A stretch of DNA of 50,528 nucleotides from Bacteroidales bacterium (GTDB taxonomy: Bacteria > Bacteroidota > Bacteroidia > Bacteroidales > UBA932): contig JAGCVS010000020.1 in the NCBI GenBank assembly GCA_017962235.1, positions 1 through 50,528 on the forward strand, given 5' to 3'. A program made the translations under genes and the position numbers. The notes under the pieces are model-generated. The model saw only the letters and a list, made by a program, of their open reading frames with translations, was not told where the DNA came from and ran no database searches. Positions 23,916-32,487 of this stretch are shown piece by piece; position 1 is the first letter of the stretch; the number at the start of each line of letters is the position of its first letter.

Positions 23916-25238
23916 ATGTCTTCATTCATCATAAACGGCGGCAACAGACTCAGTGGTGTAATAACTCCCCAAGGGGCTAAGAATGAGGCACTTCAGATTC
24001 TTTGTGCCACTCTGCTCACCCGGGAAGACATAGTGGTGGACAACGTTCCCGACATCATGGATGTGAATAACCTGATCGCGCTGCTGCGCGACATGGGGGT
24101 TGAGGTGGAAAAATGCGGGGAGCGCAAGTGGCGGTTCAAGGCTGCGGATGTGGATACCGACTTCTTTGAGAGCGACGATTTTACCCGCCGCAACAGCGCC
24201 CTGCGCGGTTCCATAATGCTGGTGGGCCCCATGCTGGCCCGCTTTGGCAAGGCGATTGTGGCCAAGCCCGGCGGCGACAAGATTGGCCGGCGCCACATTG
24301 ACACCCACATGGAAGGGTTCGAACGGCTGGGAGCCAAGTTTACATTCGACACTGAAAAGTCAAAATATGTACTCTCTGCCAGCACTCTGACCGGCTGCAA
24401 TATGGTGCTTTCAGAGGCGTCGGTTACCGGTACTGCCAACATAGTGATGGCGGCGGTGCTGGCAAAAGGGCGCACGGTGATTTATAACGCAGCCTGCGAA
24501 CCATATGTGCAGCAGCTGTGCAGGATGCTGTGTGCGATGGGAGCCAGAATCTCCGGCATCGCCTCCAACCTGCTCACAATAGACGGCGTGGAGGCCCTAC
24601 ACGGTTGCAGTCACACGATACTGCCCGACATGATTGAGGTGGGCAGCTTCATAGGCATGGCGGCCATGACCCGCAGTGAACTCACTATCAAGAACGTATC
24701 TTACAGCAACCTGGGTATCATTCCGGACAGCTTCAAAAGGCTGGGTATCGGGCTGCAGCAGAGGGGAGACGACATATACAGTCCCGCTCAGGAGGAATAC
24801 CGCATTGAATCTTTCATAGACGGCTCCATAATGAAGATTGCGGACGCTCCCTGGCCCGGCCTGACCCCAGATTTACTGAGCGTAATGCTGGTGGTGGCCA
24901 CCCAGTGCCACGGTAGCGTGCTGATTCATCAGAAGATGTTCGAGAGCCGCCTGTTCTTTGTGGACAAGCTCATAGATATGGGGGCGCAGATTATCCTCTG
25001 CGACCCGCACCGCGCGGTGGTGGTGGGACACAACCATGAGCGCAACCTTAAGGGGAGGGTTATGACATCCCCCGATATCCGCGCCGGCATCGCGCTGCTG
25101 ATTGCCGCACTGGGTGCTGAGGGGCAGAGCGTAATACACAACATCGACCAGATAGACCGCGGATACGAAAGCATAGAGACGCGTCTGGCGGCCCTGGGCG
25201 CTGACATCCGCAGGCATGAGGAACCGATGACCCACTAG
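23916..25238 (+). CDS. murA: UDP-N-acetylglucosamine 1-carboxyvinyltransferase
   Basis: 440 aa. It shows MurA landmarks: INGGNRLSGVITPQGAKNEAL (with the conserved KN), RRNSALRGSI, the active loop KPGGDKIGRR, and PDLLSVMLVVATQ. It transfers enolpyruvate from PEP to UDP-GlcNAc, the first committed step of peptidoglycan synthesis. The loop position that is Cys115 in E. coli is Asp121 here; this change is known to make MurA insensitive to fosfomycin. murB follows after 3 bases. Confidence 0.96.
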   Translation: MSSFIINGGNRLSGVITPQGAKNEALQILCATLLTREDIVVDNVPDIMDVNNLIALLRDMGVEVEKCGERKWRFKAADVDTDFFESDDFTRRNSALRGSIMLVGPMLARFGKAIVAKPGGDKIGRRHIDTHMEGFERLGAKFTFDTEKSKYVLSASTLTGCNMVLSEASVTGTANIVMAAVLAKGRTVIYNAACEPYVQQLCRMLCAMGARISGIASNLLTIDGVEALHGCSHTILPDMIEVGSFIGMAAMTRSELTIKNVSYSNLGIIPDSFKRLGIGLQQRGDDIYSPAQEEYRIESFIDGSIMKIADAPWPGLTPDLLSVMLVVATQCHGSVLIHQKMFESRLFFVDKLIDMGAQIILCDPHRAVVVGHNHERNLKGRVMTSPDIRAGIALLIAALGAEGQSVIHNIDQIDRGYESIETRLAALGADIRRHEEPMTH

Positions 25239-25241
25239 GCG

Positions 25242-26240
25242 ATGATTTACAAGGACAAACCGGTATACAACACCTTTGGACTGGAGGCCGTGGCGGGCAC
25301 TTATGTGGAGTATTGCTCCGCAGAGGAACTGCTGAGGGATATCCCTGATGCCCCCCGCCCGTGGCTGCATGTGGGTGGCGGCAGCAACCTGCTGTTCGCA
25401 CATCCCCGCTTTGAAGGGACGGTGTTCCACAACGCCATGAACGCCATTGAGGTTCTGTCAGAGGATGAGGAGTCGGTGGTGGTGCGTGCCGGCGGAGGCG
25501 TGGTGTGGGACTTCTTTGTGCAGTGGTGCGTAAACCATGGCTGGTACGGAGCGGAGAACCTCTCGCTGATTCCCGGGGAAGTGGGTGCCGCGGCGGTGCA
25601 GAACATAGGGGCGTACGGAGCCGAGGTAAAAGATATAATAGAGCGGGTGGAGACGCTGGATACGGAGACTCTGAGAGAACGGGCGTTCTCCCGCGAGGAG
25701 TGCGGCTATGGTTACCGCAGCAGCTTCTTCAAGAGCGAAGCAGGGCGCCGTTTCTTTGTGCTGAGCGTGGTTTTCCGCCTTAGTGTCGTTCCTAAGTTCA
25801 ATTTGGGATATGGGGCGCTGAAGGATATCGACAGCCCGTCACTTACTCTGGCGGCGGTGCGCGAAAAGGTGATTGCCACGCGCGAGGCCAAGCTCCCCGA
25901 TCCGGAGCAAATCGGCAGCGCCGGGAGTTTCTTCATGAACCCGGTGGTATCGCGGCAGAAGGCGGAGTCGCTGCTTGCAGAGTATCCAGATATGCCTCAG
26001 TATCCCGCCCCGGACGGCATGGTGAAGCTCTCCGCCGGCTGGATGATAGACCGCTGCGGCCTGAAGGGATACCTCCGCGCCAATGCGGGAGTATACGAGA
26101 AACAGGCGCTGGTGCTGGTGAACCTTGGCGGAGCCACGTCAGAAGAGATACTGGCTCTGGCGAACCAAGTTATTGATACGGTACGTGATAAATTTGGTGT
26201 AACTTTGCACCCGGAAGTACAGATAATAAAAAAAGGGTAA
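25242..26240 (+). CDS. murB: UDP-N-acetylmuramate dehydrogenase
   Basis: 332 aa. FAD-binding motifs LHVGGGSNLLF and LSLIPGEVGAAAVQNIGAYG are clear, with the active-site Tyr region GYGYRSSFF and the C-terminal GSAGSFFMNPVV and SAGWMIDRCGLKG. It is an E. coli-like (type I) enzyme that reduces UDP-GlcNAc-enolpyruvate to UDP-MurNAc with NADPH. It forms an operon with murA. Its last two codons overlap the 3' end of the SRP RNA on the other strand. Confidence 0.96.
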   Translation: MIYKDKPVYNTFGLEAVAGTYVEYCSAEELLRDIPDAPRPWLHVGGGSNLLFAHPRFEGTVFHNAMNAIEVLSEDEESVVVRAGGGVVWDFFVQWCVNHGWYGAENLSLIPGEVGAAAVQNIGAYGAEVKDIIERVETLDTETLRERAFSREECGYGYRSSFFKSEAGRRFFVLSVVFRLSVVPKFNLGYGALKDIDSPSLTLAAVREKVIATREAKLPDPEQIGSAGSFFMNPVVSRQKAESLLAEYPDMPQYPAPDGMVKLSAGWMIDRCGLKGYLRANAGVYEKQALVLVNLGGATSEEILALANQVIDTVRDKFGVTLHPEVQIIKKG

Positions 26241-26333
26241 GCTGAATATATCGCACCGCTACAACCTTCTACCCTTGCTGCCTTCCGGCCCTGGGGGAGT
26301 TCAAAGGGAGCTGGTCGTATATGACTTACCCGG
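26235..26333 (-). ncRNA. ffs: Signal recognition particle RNA (small bacterial type)
   Basis: The minus strand carries the universal SRP domain IV core: AGGGCCGGAAGGCAGCAAGG with the GGAA tetraloop and the asymmetric internal loop. The ends close by GGGTAAG (5' side, plus-strand 26325-26331) with CTTACCC (plus-strand 26235-26240 region). The RNA is about 99 nt. It ends in a T-run (26228-26234 complement), which acts as terminator. A perfect promoter lies upstream at 26336-26366. It binds Ffh for co-translational membrane targeting. The 3' end overlaps the murB stop codon. Confidence 0.92.
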
Positions 26334-26335
26334 CA

Positions 26336-26366
26336 CAAAAGTAGACATTTTTTTATTGATGGCAAA
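26336..26366 (-). promoter_or_regulatory. ffs: Promoter of the SRP RNA
   Basis: On the minus strand, TTTG (26363-26366) and TACTTTTG (26336-26343) are exactly 19 bases apart, matching TTTG-N19-21-TAnnTTTG. The expected start at about 26330 fits the RNA 5' end. Confidence 0.75.
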
Positions 26367-26368
26367 AT

Positions 26369-27553
26369 ATGTTTGACGGCAAGAAGATAGCGGTGGGTCT
26401 CTCCGGGGGGGTGGATTCCAGCGTGGCGGCGCTGCTGCTCAAAGAGCAGGGAGCCGACGTATTTGCCATCTTCATGCAGAACTGGAACGATTCCACAGGC
26501 ACCCTGCACGGTGACTGCGAATGGGAAGAGGAACTGTCGGTGGCCCGCATGGTGGCCAAGAAGATAGGCATTCCGTTCCATTTTGTTGACCTGAGCGGCG
26601 AGTACCGCAAGCGGGTGGTGGATTACATGTTCAAGGAATATGAGGCGGGCCGCACCCCCAATCCCGATGTGCTCTGTAACAGCGAGATAAAGTTTGACGC
26701 ATTTCTGGAGCATGCCCGCAGGCTGGGCGCCGACATGGTGGCCACGGGACATTACTGCCGCCGGGAACAGACCACAGATGCGGCAGGCAATACGGTATAC
26801 CGCCTGCTGGCCGGCACCGACACCAACAAAGACCAGAGCTATTTTCTCTGCCAGTTGAACCAGGAACAGCTCAGCCGGGCGCTTTTCCCCATAGGACATC
26901 TCACCAAGCCGGAGGTGCGTGAGATTGCCCGCAAGGCGGGTCTTCCCAGTGCAGAGAAAAAGGACTCACAGGGCATCTGCTTTGTGGGCAAGGTAGATCT
27001 CCCGGTGTTCCTCCAGCAACAGCTCAAGGCCCGCGAAGGGGATGCGGTGGAAATCTTCCGCGACTTTTACGAGGGTCTTCCGCAGCCCGATACGCTGGAG
27101 GCGATGGCAGAGCCGATACTGTATCGCAAGGGCGACGGCAAGGTGGTGGGGCGGCACATCGGCGCGCAGTTCTACACCATAGGGCAGCGTCACGGCCTGA
27201 ACATCGGCGGTCACAAAGAGCCGCTGTTCGTGATTGCCAAGGACGCGAAGGAGAATATCATCTATCTGGGTGAGGGACAGTCGCATCCCGGACTCTACCG
27301 GCGTGCGCTGGGCATTCTGCCGGAAGATGTTCACTGGATACGTCCCGATTTGGCGATGCAACCTGGCGAAGAGCGCGACGCCATGGTGCGCATCCGTTAC
27401 CGCCAGCCCCTGCAGAAGGCCCGTCTGATATGCCGGCCGGAGAAGATGTATATCCTGTTTGAGAACCCTCAGCGCGGCGTAACGGCAGGTCAGTTTGCCG
27501 CCTGGTATACAGAAGACGGAGAACTCACCGGCAGCGGTGCGATAGAGAAATAG
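26369..27553 (+). CDS. mnmA: tRNA-specific 2-thiouridylase MnmA
   Basis: 394 aa, slightly longer than typical. The PP-loop LSGGVDSS is at residues 11-18. The catalytic pair is C103 in DVLCNSEIKF and C204 in DSQGICFVGK. The sequence GHYCRR follows, and the C-terminal beta-barrel carries VRIRYRQ. It thiolates U34 of tRNA for Lys, Glu and Gln using ATP and a sulfur relay. The flavoprotein gene follows 2 bases later. Confidence 0.95.
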   Translation: MFDGKKIAVGLSGGVDSSVAALLLKEQGADVFAIFMQNWNDSTGTLHGDCEWEEELSVARMVAKKIGIPFHFVDLSGEYRKRVVDYMFKEYEAGRTPNPDVLCNSEIKFDAFLEHARRLGADMVATGHYCRREQTTDAAGNTVYRLLAGTDTNKDQSYFLCQLNQEQLSRALFPIGHLTKPEVREIARKAGLPSAEKKDSQGICFVGKVDLPVFLQQQLKAREGDAVEIFRDFYEGLPQPDTLEAMAEPILYRKGDGKVVGRHIGAQFYTIGQRHGLNIGGHKEPLFVIAKDAKENIIYLGEGQSHPGLYRRALGILPEDVHWIRPDLAMQPGEERDAMVRIRYRQPLQKARLICRPEKMYILFENPQRGVTAGQFAAWYTEDGELTGSGAIEK

Positions 27554-27555
27554 GT

Positions 27556-28815
27556 ATGTACGATGTCGTTGTCATAGGCGCGGGAGCCGCCGGTTGCATA
27601 GCCGCCATCAAGGCGGCGGAGGCTGGCGTGCGGGTCGCCCTGATTGAGAAGAATGCCAAGATAGGGCGCAAGCTGATGCTTACCGGCAAGGGTCGGTGCA
27701 ACATCACCAACGCCAAGAAATGGGCGCAGTTCTCCACCCATCTGCACAGCAAGCCAGCATTCTTCAAACCGGCATTTTACGAATTCTCCAATACCGATAC
27801 CATAAGCTTCTTTGAATCGCTCGGGGTGGACACCGTGCTCACCCGCGACGACCGGGTCTTCCCCAAGACCATGCAGTCCGCCACCGTGGTGGACGCCCTG
27901 GCAGCAAGACTGGCCAAACTAAAGGTGAAGACCTTTTTCTGCTGCGACGTGAACAACGTCTCCGTGAATCCGGAAGGGTTCTTTGAGACGGCCTATGTGC
28001 TGGAGAACGACCACAAGTTCACCTCCGGCACGGCCGAATCCCGCACGGTGATAGTGGCCACCGGCGGACTTTCTTATCCCATCACCGGCTCCACCGGGGC
28101 GGGCTATGATATCGCTCAGAGCTTTGGCCATACCATAAAGAAGACCTTTCCCTCGCTCACGGCGCTTACTCCGGCCGGATATGACATCCGCCTGAACGGT
28201 ATAACCCTTCTTAACATATCGCTCTCGCTGATTGTGGGCAAAGATATGGTGGCCTTTGAGTTCGGCGACTTGCAGTTCACCGACGGCGGCATAGAGGGTC
28301 CGGTGGGGTTCAAGGTCTCCCGCAAGGCGGTTTGGGCCATGATAAACGGCGACAAGGTCTCTGTGTCGATTGACCTCAAGCCGGCGGTGCAGCTGCCCAT
28401 GCTTGAGGAACGGGTCAAAAAGGACGCCCGCATGCAGGATGTCACCGCCGCCAACTTTGACCGCAAGAAGTATTCTTTCCTGCGCGGGTATATGCCGCAG
28501 GAGCTGGTGGAGCCGTTCATAGACGGCAACCGTCTCACTCTGGCAAACCTGGCTTCAAAGCTTAAGGACTGGAAGATGGATATCGCAGATTACGTGGGCT
28601 GGCGCAGGGCGGTGGTCACCGCCGGCGGCGTGAGCCTGGAAGAGGTGGTGGCGCGCAGCATGGAGAGCCGCAACCGTCCCGGACTCTTCTTCGCGGGGGA
28701 GGTTCTGGACATAGACGGCGACACCGGCGGCTACAACCTGCAGTTCGCCTTCTCTACCGGAGCGCTGGCCGCAAAAGGGGCGCTCGAGCACATCGGTATC
28801 ATTAGAAAATCTTAA
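27556..28815 (+). CDS. FAD-dependent oxidoreductase, HI0933/YhiN family
   Basis: 419 aa. It begins MYDVVVIGAGAAGCIAAIKA, a Rossmann dinucleotide motif, then has IEKNAKIGRKLMLTGKGRCN, which is diagnostic of the HI0933 family. It later has VIVATGGLSYPITGSTGAGY and the C-terminal GLFFAGEVLDIDGDTGGYNLQ. The family binds FAD; the substrate is unknown, and a link to tRNA or cofactor metabolism is only suggested by mnmA next door. The end overlaps the convergent gene by 14 bases. Confidence 0.9.
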   Translation: MYDVVVIGAGAAGCIAAIKAAEAGVRVALIEKNAKIGRKLMLTGKGRCNITNAKKWAQFSTHLHSKPAFFKPAFYEFSNTDTISFFESLGVDTVLTRDDRVFPKTMQSATVVDALAARLAKLKVKTFFCCDVNNVSVNPEGFFETAYVLENDHKFTSGTAESRTVIVATGGLSYPITGSTGAGYDIAQSFGHTIKKTFPSLTALTPAGYDIRLNGITLLNISLSLIVGKDMVAFEFGDLQFTDGGIEGPVGFKVSRKAVWAMINGDKVSVSIDLKPAVQLPMLEERVKKDARMQDVTAANFDRKKYSFLRGYMPQELVEPFIDGNRLTLANLASKLKDWKMDIADYVGWRRAVVTAGGVSLEEVVARSMESRNRPGLFFAGEVLDIDGDTGGYNLQFAFSTGALAAKGALEHIGIIRKS

Positions 28816-29335
28816 AGGAGTGCTCTGTGCCGCAGTTGCACAGGGTTACGGTCTCGCCTCTTTCAATGGGAGAAGCGGGGGTCAGTTCCAGCGCCAGAAT
28901 GTCGCCCAGCCGCATCATGGAGCGGGAGGATACTGCAACAATTGAACTTGCAAAGCGGGAAGCGTCCGGGGCTTTGTCGGTTTGGAAAAGAACATGCCCG
29001 CCGGATCTCAGTGAAAAACTGCCCCTGGGCAGGTCGTCCACCGGTCTGAAATCCATCCCCATGACGCATGTTCCATCTAGCGAAACCGCCATGGCGGGGG
29101 TGATGCCGGCGGTGGCGTCGTCTATCAGGCAGCCGAATGCGAAAGAGTCAAAGTAGCGCTTTGCAAATCGCTCCGCCACGCACTTGGCGGTCTTGGAAAT
29201 GCGTGTGTAGAGCACGGGTGTCACCTGCAACGAAGCGACAGCTTCAGGACAATAATAGTCCAGGAACTTGTGGTTCAGGGTGGAGTCGGCCCGGAAGTAA
29301 TAGTCTCCGGCCGGTTTAACGATGACTATGTTCAT
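28802..29335 (-). CDS. Small fumarylacetoacetase-like protein, unusual and short
   Basis: 177 aa. A few blocks resemble the fumarylacetoacetate hydrolase C-terminal fold: VAERFAKRYFDSFAFGCLIDD, MGMDFRPVDDLP, SRSMMRLGDILALELTPAS and IERGETVTLCNCG, in the order strand, substrate loop, final hairpin. It is shorter than normal members and lacks a convincing metal triad, so catalytic activity is doubtful. It is the last gene of the dnaN unit, overlapping the exonuclease by 20 bases. The assignment is tentative. Confidence 0.45.
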   Translation of the reverse strand: MNIVIVKPAGDYYFRADSTLNHKFLDYYCPEAVASLQVTPVLYTRISKTAKCVAERFAKRYFDSFAFGCLIDDATAGITPAMAVSLDGTCVMGMDFRPVDDLPRGSFSLRSGGHVLFQTDKAPDASRFASSIVAVSSRSMMRLGDILALELTPASPIERGETVTLCNCGTEHSFKIF

Positions 29336-30095
29336 TTTTGCTCTCGAGGGCTATCTTGCTCAGGACCGCCTTAGTATCCTGGGTAAAGTCACCGTTTTGC
29401 ATCCAGCTCAGGTAGCTGGGTTCGTCTGCAAGCACCTGCGCCACCGGTTTGCCCTTGTGCTTGCCAAAGTTGAAGACGGGCACGTCGTGGTCGTTGAGGA
29501 TGATGCGGCCGGCGTAGTCCAGCATCTTCTCGCGACGGGTGTATTTTGAAAGCTCCGCAACATCGTTGGGAAGGTCGTCGTAGTGGTCCAGCTGGGCCTC
29601 CAGAACCTCCAGAGTCGCCATGGTGTCGGCCTCGGCGCTGTGGGCGTCCTCCAGATTCTTGTTGCAGTAGAACTTGTATGCGGCAGAGAGGGTGCGGGGC
29701 TCCTTCTTGTAGAAGACCACCTGCACGTCCACCAGGTTGCGCTCGCGGAACTTGGGGTCGAGACCCACGCGCATGAACTCTTCCGTGAGAAGCGGGATGT
29801 CGTAGTTTATGGAGTTGTAGCCGGCGATGTCGCACCCCTCCATCCATTGCAGAATGGATTTGGAGAGCTGTGCAAAGGTGGGTTCGTCCTTCACGTCTTC
29901 GTCGCTGATACCGTGCACGGCCTGTGCCTCCTTGGGGATGGGTATGGTGGGGTTGATGCGACGGGTCTTCACATGGCGGGAGCCGTCCGGCATGAGCTTC
30001 ACCATGGATATCTCCACGATGCGGTCTGTAGCAACATTAAGCCCCGTGCTTTCTATGTCAAAGAAGAGCAGGGGGCGGGTGAGTTTAAGCTGCAT
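29316..30095 (-). CDS. DnaQ-like 3'-5' exonuclease (Pol III epsilon family)
   Basis: 259 aa. DEDDh exonuclease motifs: FFDIESTGLN (Exo I, D-x-E) near residue 12, AGYNSINYDIPLL (Exo II) and HSAEADTMATLEV (Exo III, H-x4-D). The C-terminal part (FNFGKHKGKPV, YLSWMQNGDF) is a GK-motif extension typical of Bacteroidetes homologues. It probably proofreads for DNA polymerase III or acts in repair. It lies 12 bases after dnaN on the same strand. Confidence 0.85.
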   Translation of the reverse strand: MQLKLTRPLLFFDIESTGLNVATDRIVEISMVKLMPDGSRHVKTRRINPTIPIPKEAQAVHGISDEDVKDEPTFAQLSKSILQWMEGCDIAGYNSINYDIPLLTEEFMRVGLDPKFRERNLVDVQVVFYKKEPRTLSAAYKFYCNKNLEDAHSAEADTMATLEVLEAQLDHYDDLPNDVAELSKYTRREKMLDYAGRIILNDHDVPVFNFGKHKGKPVAQVLADEPSYLSWMQNGDFTQDTKAVLSKIALESKNEHSHR

Positions 30096-30107
30096 AACGT
30101 ATATGTG

Positions 30108-31226
30108 CTACATCATTACCGGCATCAGCAGTGCGCTGAGGTCCTCGGAAGCGTTGTTGCCGTCGGCAGAAACAATCAGCGCCGGGCGGCAGTTGTCCGC
30201 CATCTCCACGCAAACGTTCTCGAAAGAGAAGTTGTTCAGGATGTCTGCAAGGAAAGGGGCCTTGAAGCCGATTTCCAGAGCCACGCCGTCGTATTCGCAT
30301 GAGAGGCGTTCGTATGCCGATATAGAGTATCCGGTATCCTCTGCAGATATCATCAGCTCGCCGTTGCCCACCTTGAGCAGCACGTGGCTGGTGGCCTGGT
30401 TGGAATAAACGGCCACGCGGCGTACGGCACCCAGCAGCTCGGTGCGGTTGATGATCATCTTGTTGGGATTGTTCTTGGGAAGGATTGACTTATATGCGGG
30501 GTAATTGCCGTCTATCAAGCGGCATACCAGCAGGGTGTCGCCAAAAGAGAAGAAGGCGTTGCGCTTGTCAAAGCGGATTACAACCTCGTCCTCTACCTTG
30601 GCCAGGATGCTCTTGAGTATGGCAGCCGGTTTCTTGTGCAGTATGAAAGAGCAGGGAGCGGGACATTTGATGTCGCGCAGCCAGTAGCGTACCAGCTTGT
30701 GGGCGTCGGAAGCCACCATGGAGAGGGAGTCGGTGTCGATATCGAAGAAGATACCGTTCATCACCGGCCTCAGTTCTTCCTCTGCTGTGGCGTAGATGGT
30801 GTCGCTGATGCCGTTCATCAGGGCCTCCGCACTGATGGAGAGGGTGTTGAACTCCTCTGAAATCACGGGGAGGGCGGGGTAGTCCTCTGCGGGGTGGAAC
30901 GGAATCTTGGAGGCACCGCTGGCCCAGGTTATGATAAGCGACGAGTTGTGGTCTGTCGCAAACGTGAGCGGCTGGTCAGGCAGCGAGCGCAGCGCATCGG
31001 TGAAAAGGCGGGCGGGGACGGTGATCTGGCCGTCTTCAAAAACCTTCTCGATGGCTATCTCCGTTTTCAGCGAAGTCTCGCCGTTGGAGGCGGTTACCGC
31101 AAGAACATTGTCCTTGAGGTCAAACAGATAGTTGTCGAGTATCGCCAGAGCGGGCTTGGTTGAGATTACCTTTGAAACGGAATTGAGCCCGAGGAGGAGC
31201 TGCGTGCTGGATGCTATAAATTTCAT
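30108..31226 (-). CDS. dnaN: DNA polymerase III sliding clamp, beta subunit
   Basis: 372 aa, the length of three clamp domains. It starts MKFIASSTQLLLGLNSVSKVIS, has the repeated interface LPDQPLTF and IPFHPAEDYPALP, and ends in the partner-binding region (LSALLMPVMM, corresponding to the conserved M-P-M/V-R/M end). It rings DNA and tethers polymerase. It is the first gene of the dnaN-exonuclease-FAH-like unit. TATATTTG at 31254-31261 is a probable -7 element. Confidence 0.95.
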   Translation of the reverse strand: MKFIASSTQLLLGLNSVSKVISTKPALAILDNYLFDLKDNVLAVTASNGETSLKTEIAIEKVFEDGQITVPARLFTDALRSLPDQPLTFATDHNSSLIITWASGASKIPFHPAEDYPALPVISEEFNTLSISAEALMNGISDTIYATAEEELRPVMNGIFFDIDTDSLSMVASDAHKLVRYWLRDIKCPAPCSFILHKKPAAILKSILAKVEDEVVIRFDKRNAFFSFGDTLLVCRLIDGNYPAYKSILPKNNPNKMIINRTELLGAVRRVAVYSNQATSHVLLKVGNGELMISAEDTGYSISAYERLSCEYDGVALEIGFKAPFLADILNNFSFENVCVEMADNCRPALIVSADGNNASEDLSALLMPVMM

Positions 31227-31253
31227 AAAGACAGATTTTCACTTTTACATCCA

Positions 31254-31261
31254 CAAATATA
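31254..31261 (-). promoter_or_regulatory. -7 element of dnaN
   Basis: On the minus strand, TATATTTG matches TAnnTTTG, 27 bases before the dnaN start. A weak TTTA -33 match lies about 22 bases upstream. The divergent protease gene starts at 31339. Confidence 0.45.
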
Positions 31262-31338
31262 GAAAAAATTCACAATCGCAACTTAAATTAGTGGCATATA
31301 ATTTGACGCACGAAAGCTCAAAATTCAAAAAACAGTTT

Positions 31339-32442
31339 ATGAAAAAGTTTCTAAAGTGGATATGGGGCCTGGCTGTTACGGCCCTTGTGGGTTATCTGGC
31401 ATACGACAAATATCAGGAAAAACAGCAGCAGAGTGAGCAGCAGGCGCAGGACGAGGTGGAAGCCATCCGCGCTCAGCAGAACCGTGTGGTGCCTTCCCGC
31501 ACCGCGCCGGTGGATGCTGCCCAGTCTACATCGTTCTCCGATGCTGCCGAAATGGCAGTCCGCTCAGTGGTGTATGTCAAGGTCACCAAGAAAGCGGTGC
31601 TGCAGGCGCCTTCGTCTATCCTGGATTATCTGTTCGGCTTTGCCGCGACTCCCAAGGATCAGGTGGGCATAGGCAGCGGCGTGATTATCTCGCAGGATGG
31701 CTACATTGTGACCAACAACCATGTGGTGAACGGCGGCGATGAGTTTGAAGTTACGCTGTACGACAATTCTGTTTATACCGCGACCCTCGTGGGTGCTGAC
31801 CCTGCTACAGATCTGGCTTTGATAAAGATAGACAAAACAGATTGCGAGGCGCTCCCCATGGGCGATTCGGATACCCTGCGTCTGGGCGAATGGGTGCTGG
31901 CAATCGGCAGTCCGTATGATTTACGAAGCACCATCACCGCGGGCATCGTGAGTGCCAAAGGGCGTTCTTTCCCCAACTACGACGGCCAGTACCGCGTGGA
32001 ATCTTTCATCCAGACCGACGCGGCGGTGAACCCCGGCAACAGCGGCGGCGCACTGGTGAATACGCTGGGCGAACTGGTGGGTATCAACACCTCCATCATC
32101 TCCCTCACCGGCTCTTATGCAGGCTATTCATTTGCAGTTCCGGTGAACATCGTAAAGAAGGTCACTGACGACTTTATCAACTACGGCCAGGTGCAGCGTG
32201 CAATGCTGGGCGTATCCATGCGCGAAACCGAGACCGGAGTGGTTGTGGAGGCTGTGAAAACCGACAGCCCGGCAGAGAAGGCAGGCGTGCGTAAGGGCGA
32301 TGTAATCAGGGAGATAAACTTTGTGAAGATATCGGGCGCATCCGACCTCCAGGTGCAGGTAAACAAGTACCGTCCGGGAGAGAATATCGTGCTCACTATA
32401 GAGCGGGAAGGGGTGCTTAAAGAAATGATTTTGAATCTTTAA
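31339..32442 (+). CDS. Trypsin-like serine protease, DegQ/DegS type (S1C) with one PDZ domain
   Basis: 367 aa from ATG at 31339; the longer frame antisense to dnaN is discounted. A membrane anchor (about residues 5-22) is followed by a coiled Gln/Glu-rich linker. The protease domain has H128 (TNNHVV), D158 (PATDLALIKID) and S235 (NPGNSGGALVN). One PDZ domain is at about 280-367. A single anchor plus one PDZ is more like DegS than DegP. It acts in the periplasm on misfolded or signalling proteins. It is monocistronic; the rpoD promoter overlaps its end. Confidence 0.9.
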   Translation: MKKFLKWIWGLAVTALVGYLAYDKYQEKQQQSEQQAQDEVEAIRAQQNRVVPSRTAPVDAAQSTSFSDAAEMAVRSVVYVKVTKKAVLQAPSSILDYLFGFAATPKDQVGIGSGVIISQDGYIVTNNHVVNGGDEFEVTLYDNSVYTATLVGADPATDLALIKIDKTDCEALPMGDSDTLRLGEWVLAIGSPYDLRSTITAGIVSAKGRSFPNYDGQYRVESFIQTDAAVNPGNSGGALVNTLGELVGINTSIISLTGSYAGYSFAVPVNIVKKVTDDFINYGQVQRAMLGVSMRETETGVVVEAVKTDSPAEKAGVRKGDVIREINFVKISGASDLQVQVNKYRPGENIVLTIEREGVLKEMILNL

Positions 32443-32459
32443 AAAAGATATTACCTTTG
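32430..32459 (+). promoter_or_regulatory. Promoter of rpoD
   Basis: TTTG (32430-32433) and TACCTTTG (32452-32459) are 18 bases apart. The -33 box lies within the last codons of the protease gene. The expected start at about 32466 leaves a short leader. Confidence 0.6.
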
Positions 32460-32487
32460 TAACCCTTATACTCATTTTTTAATATAG

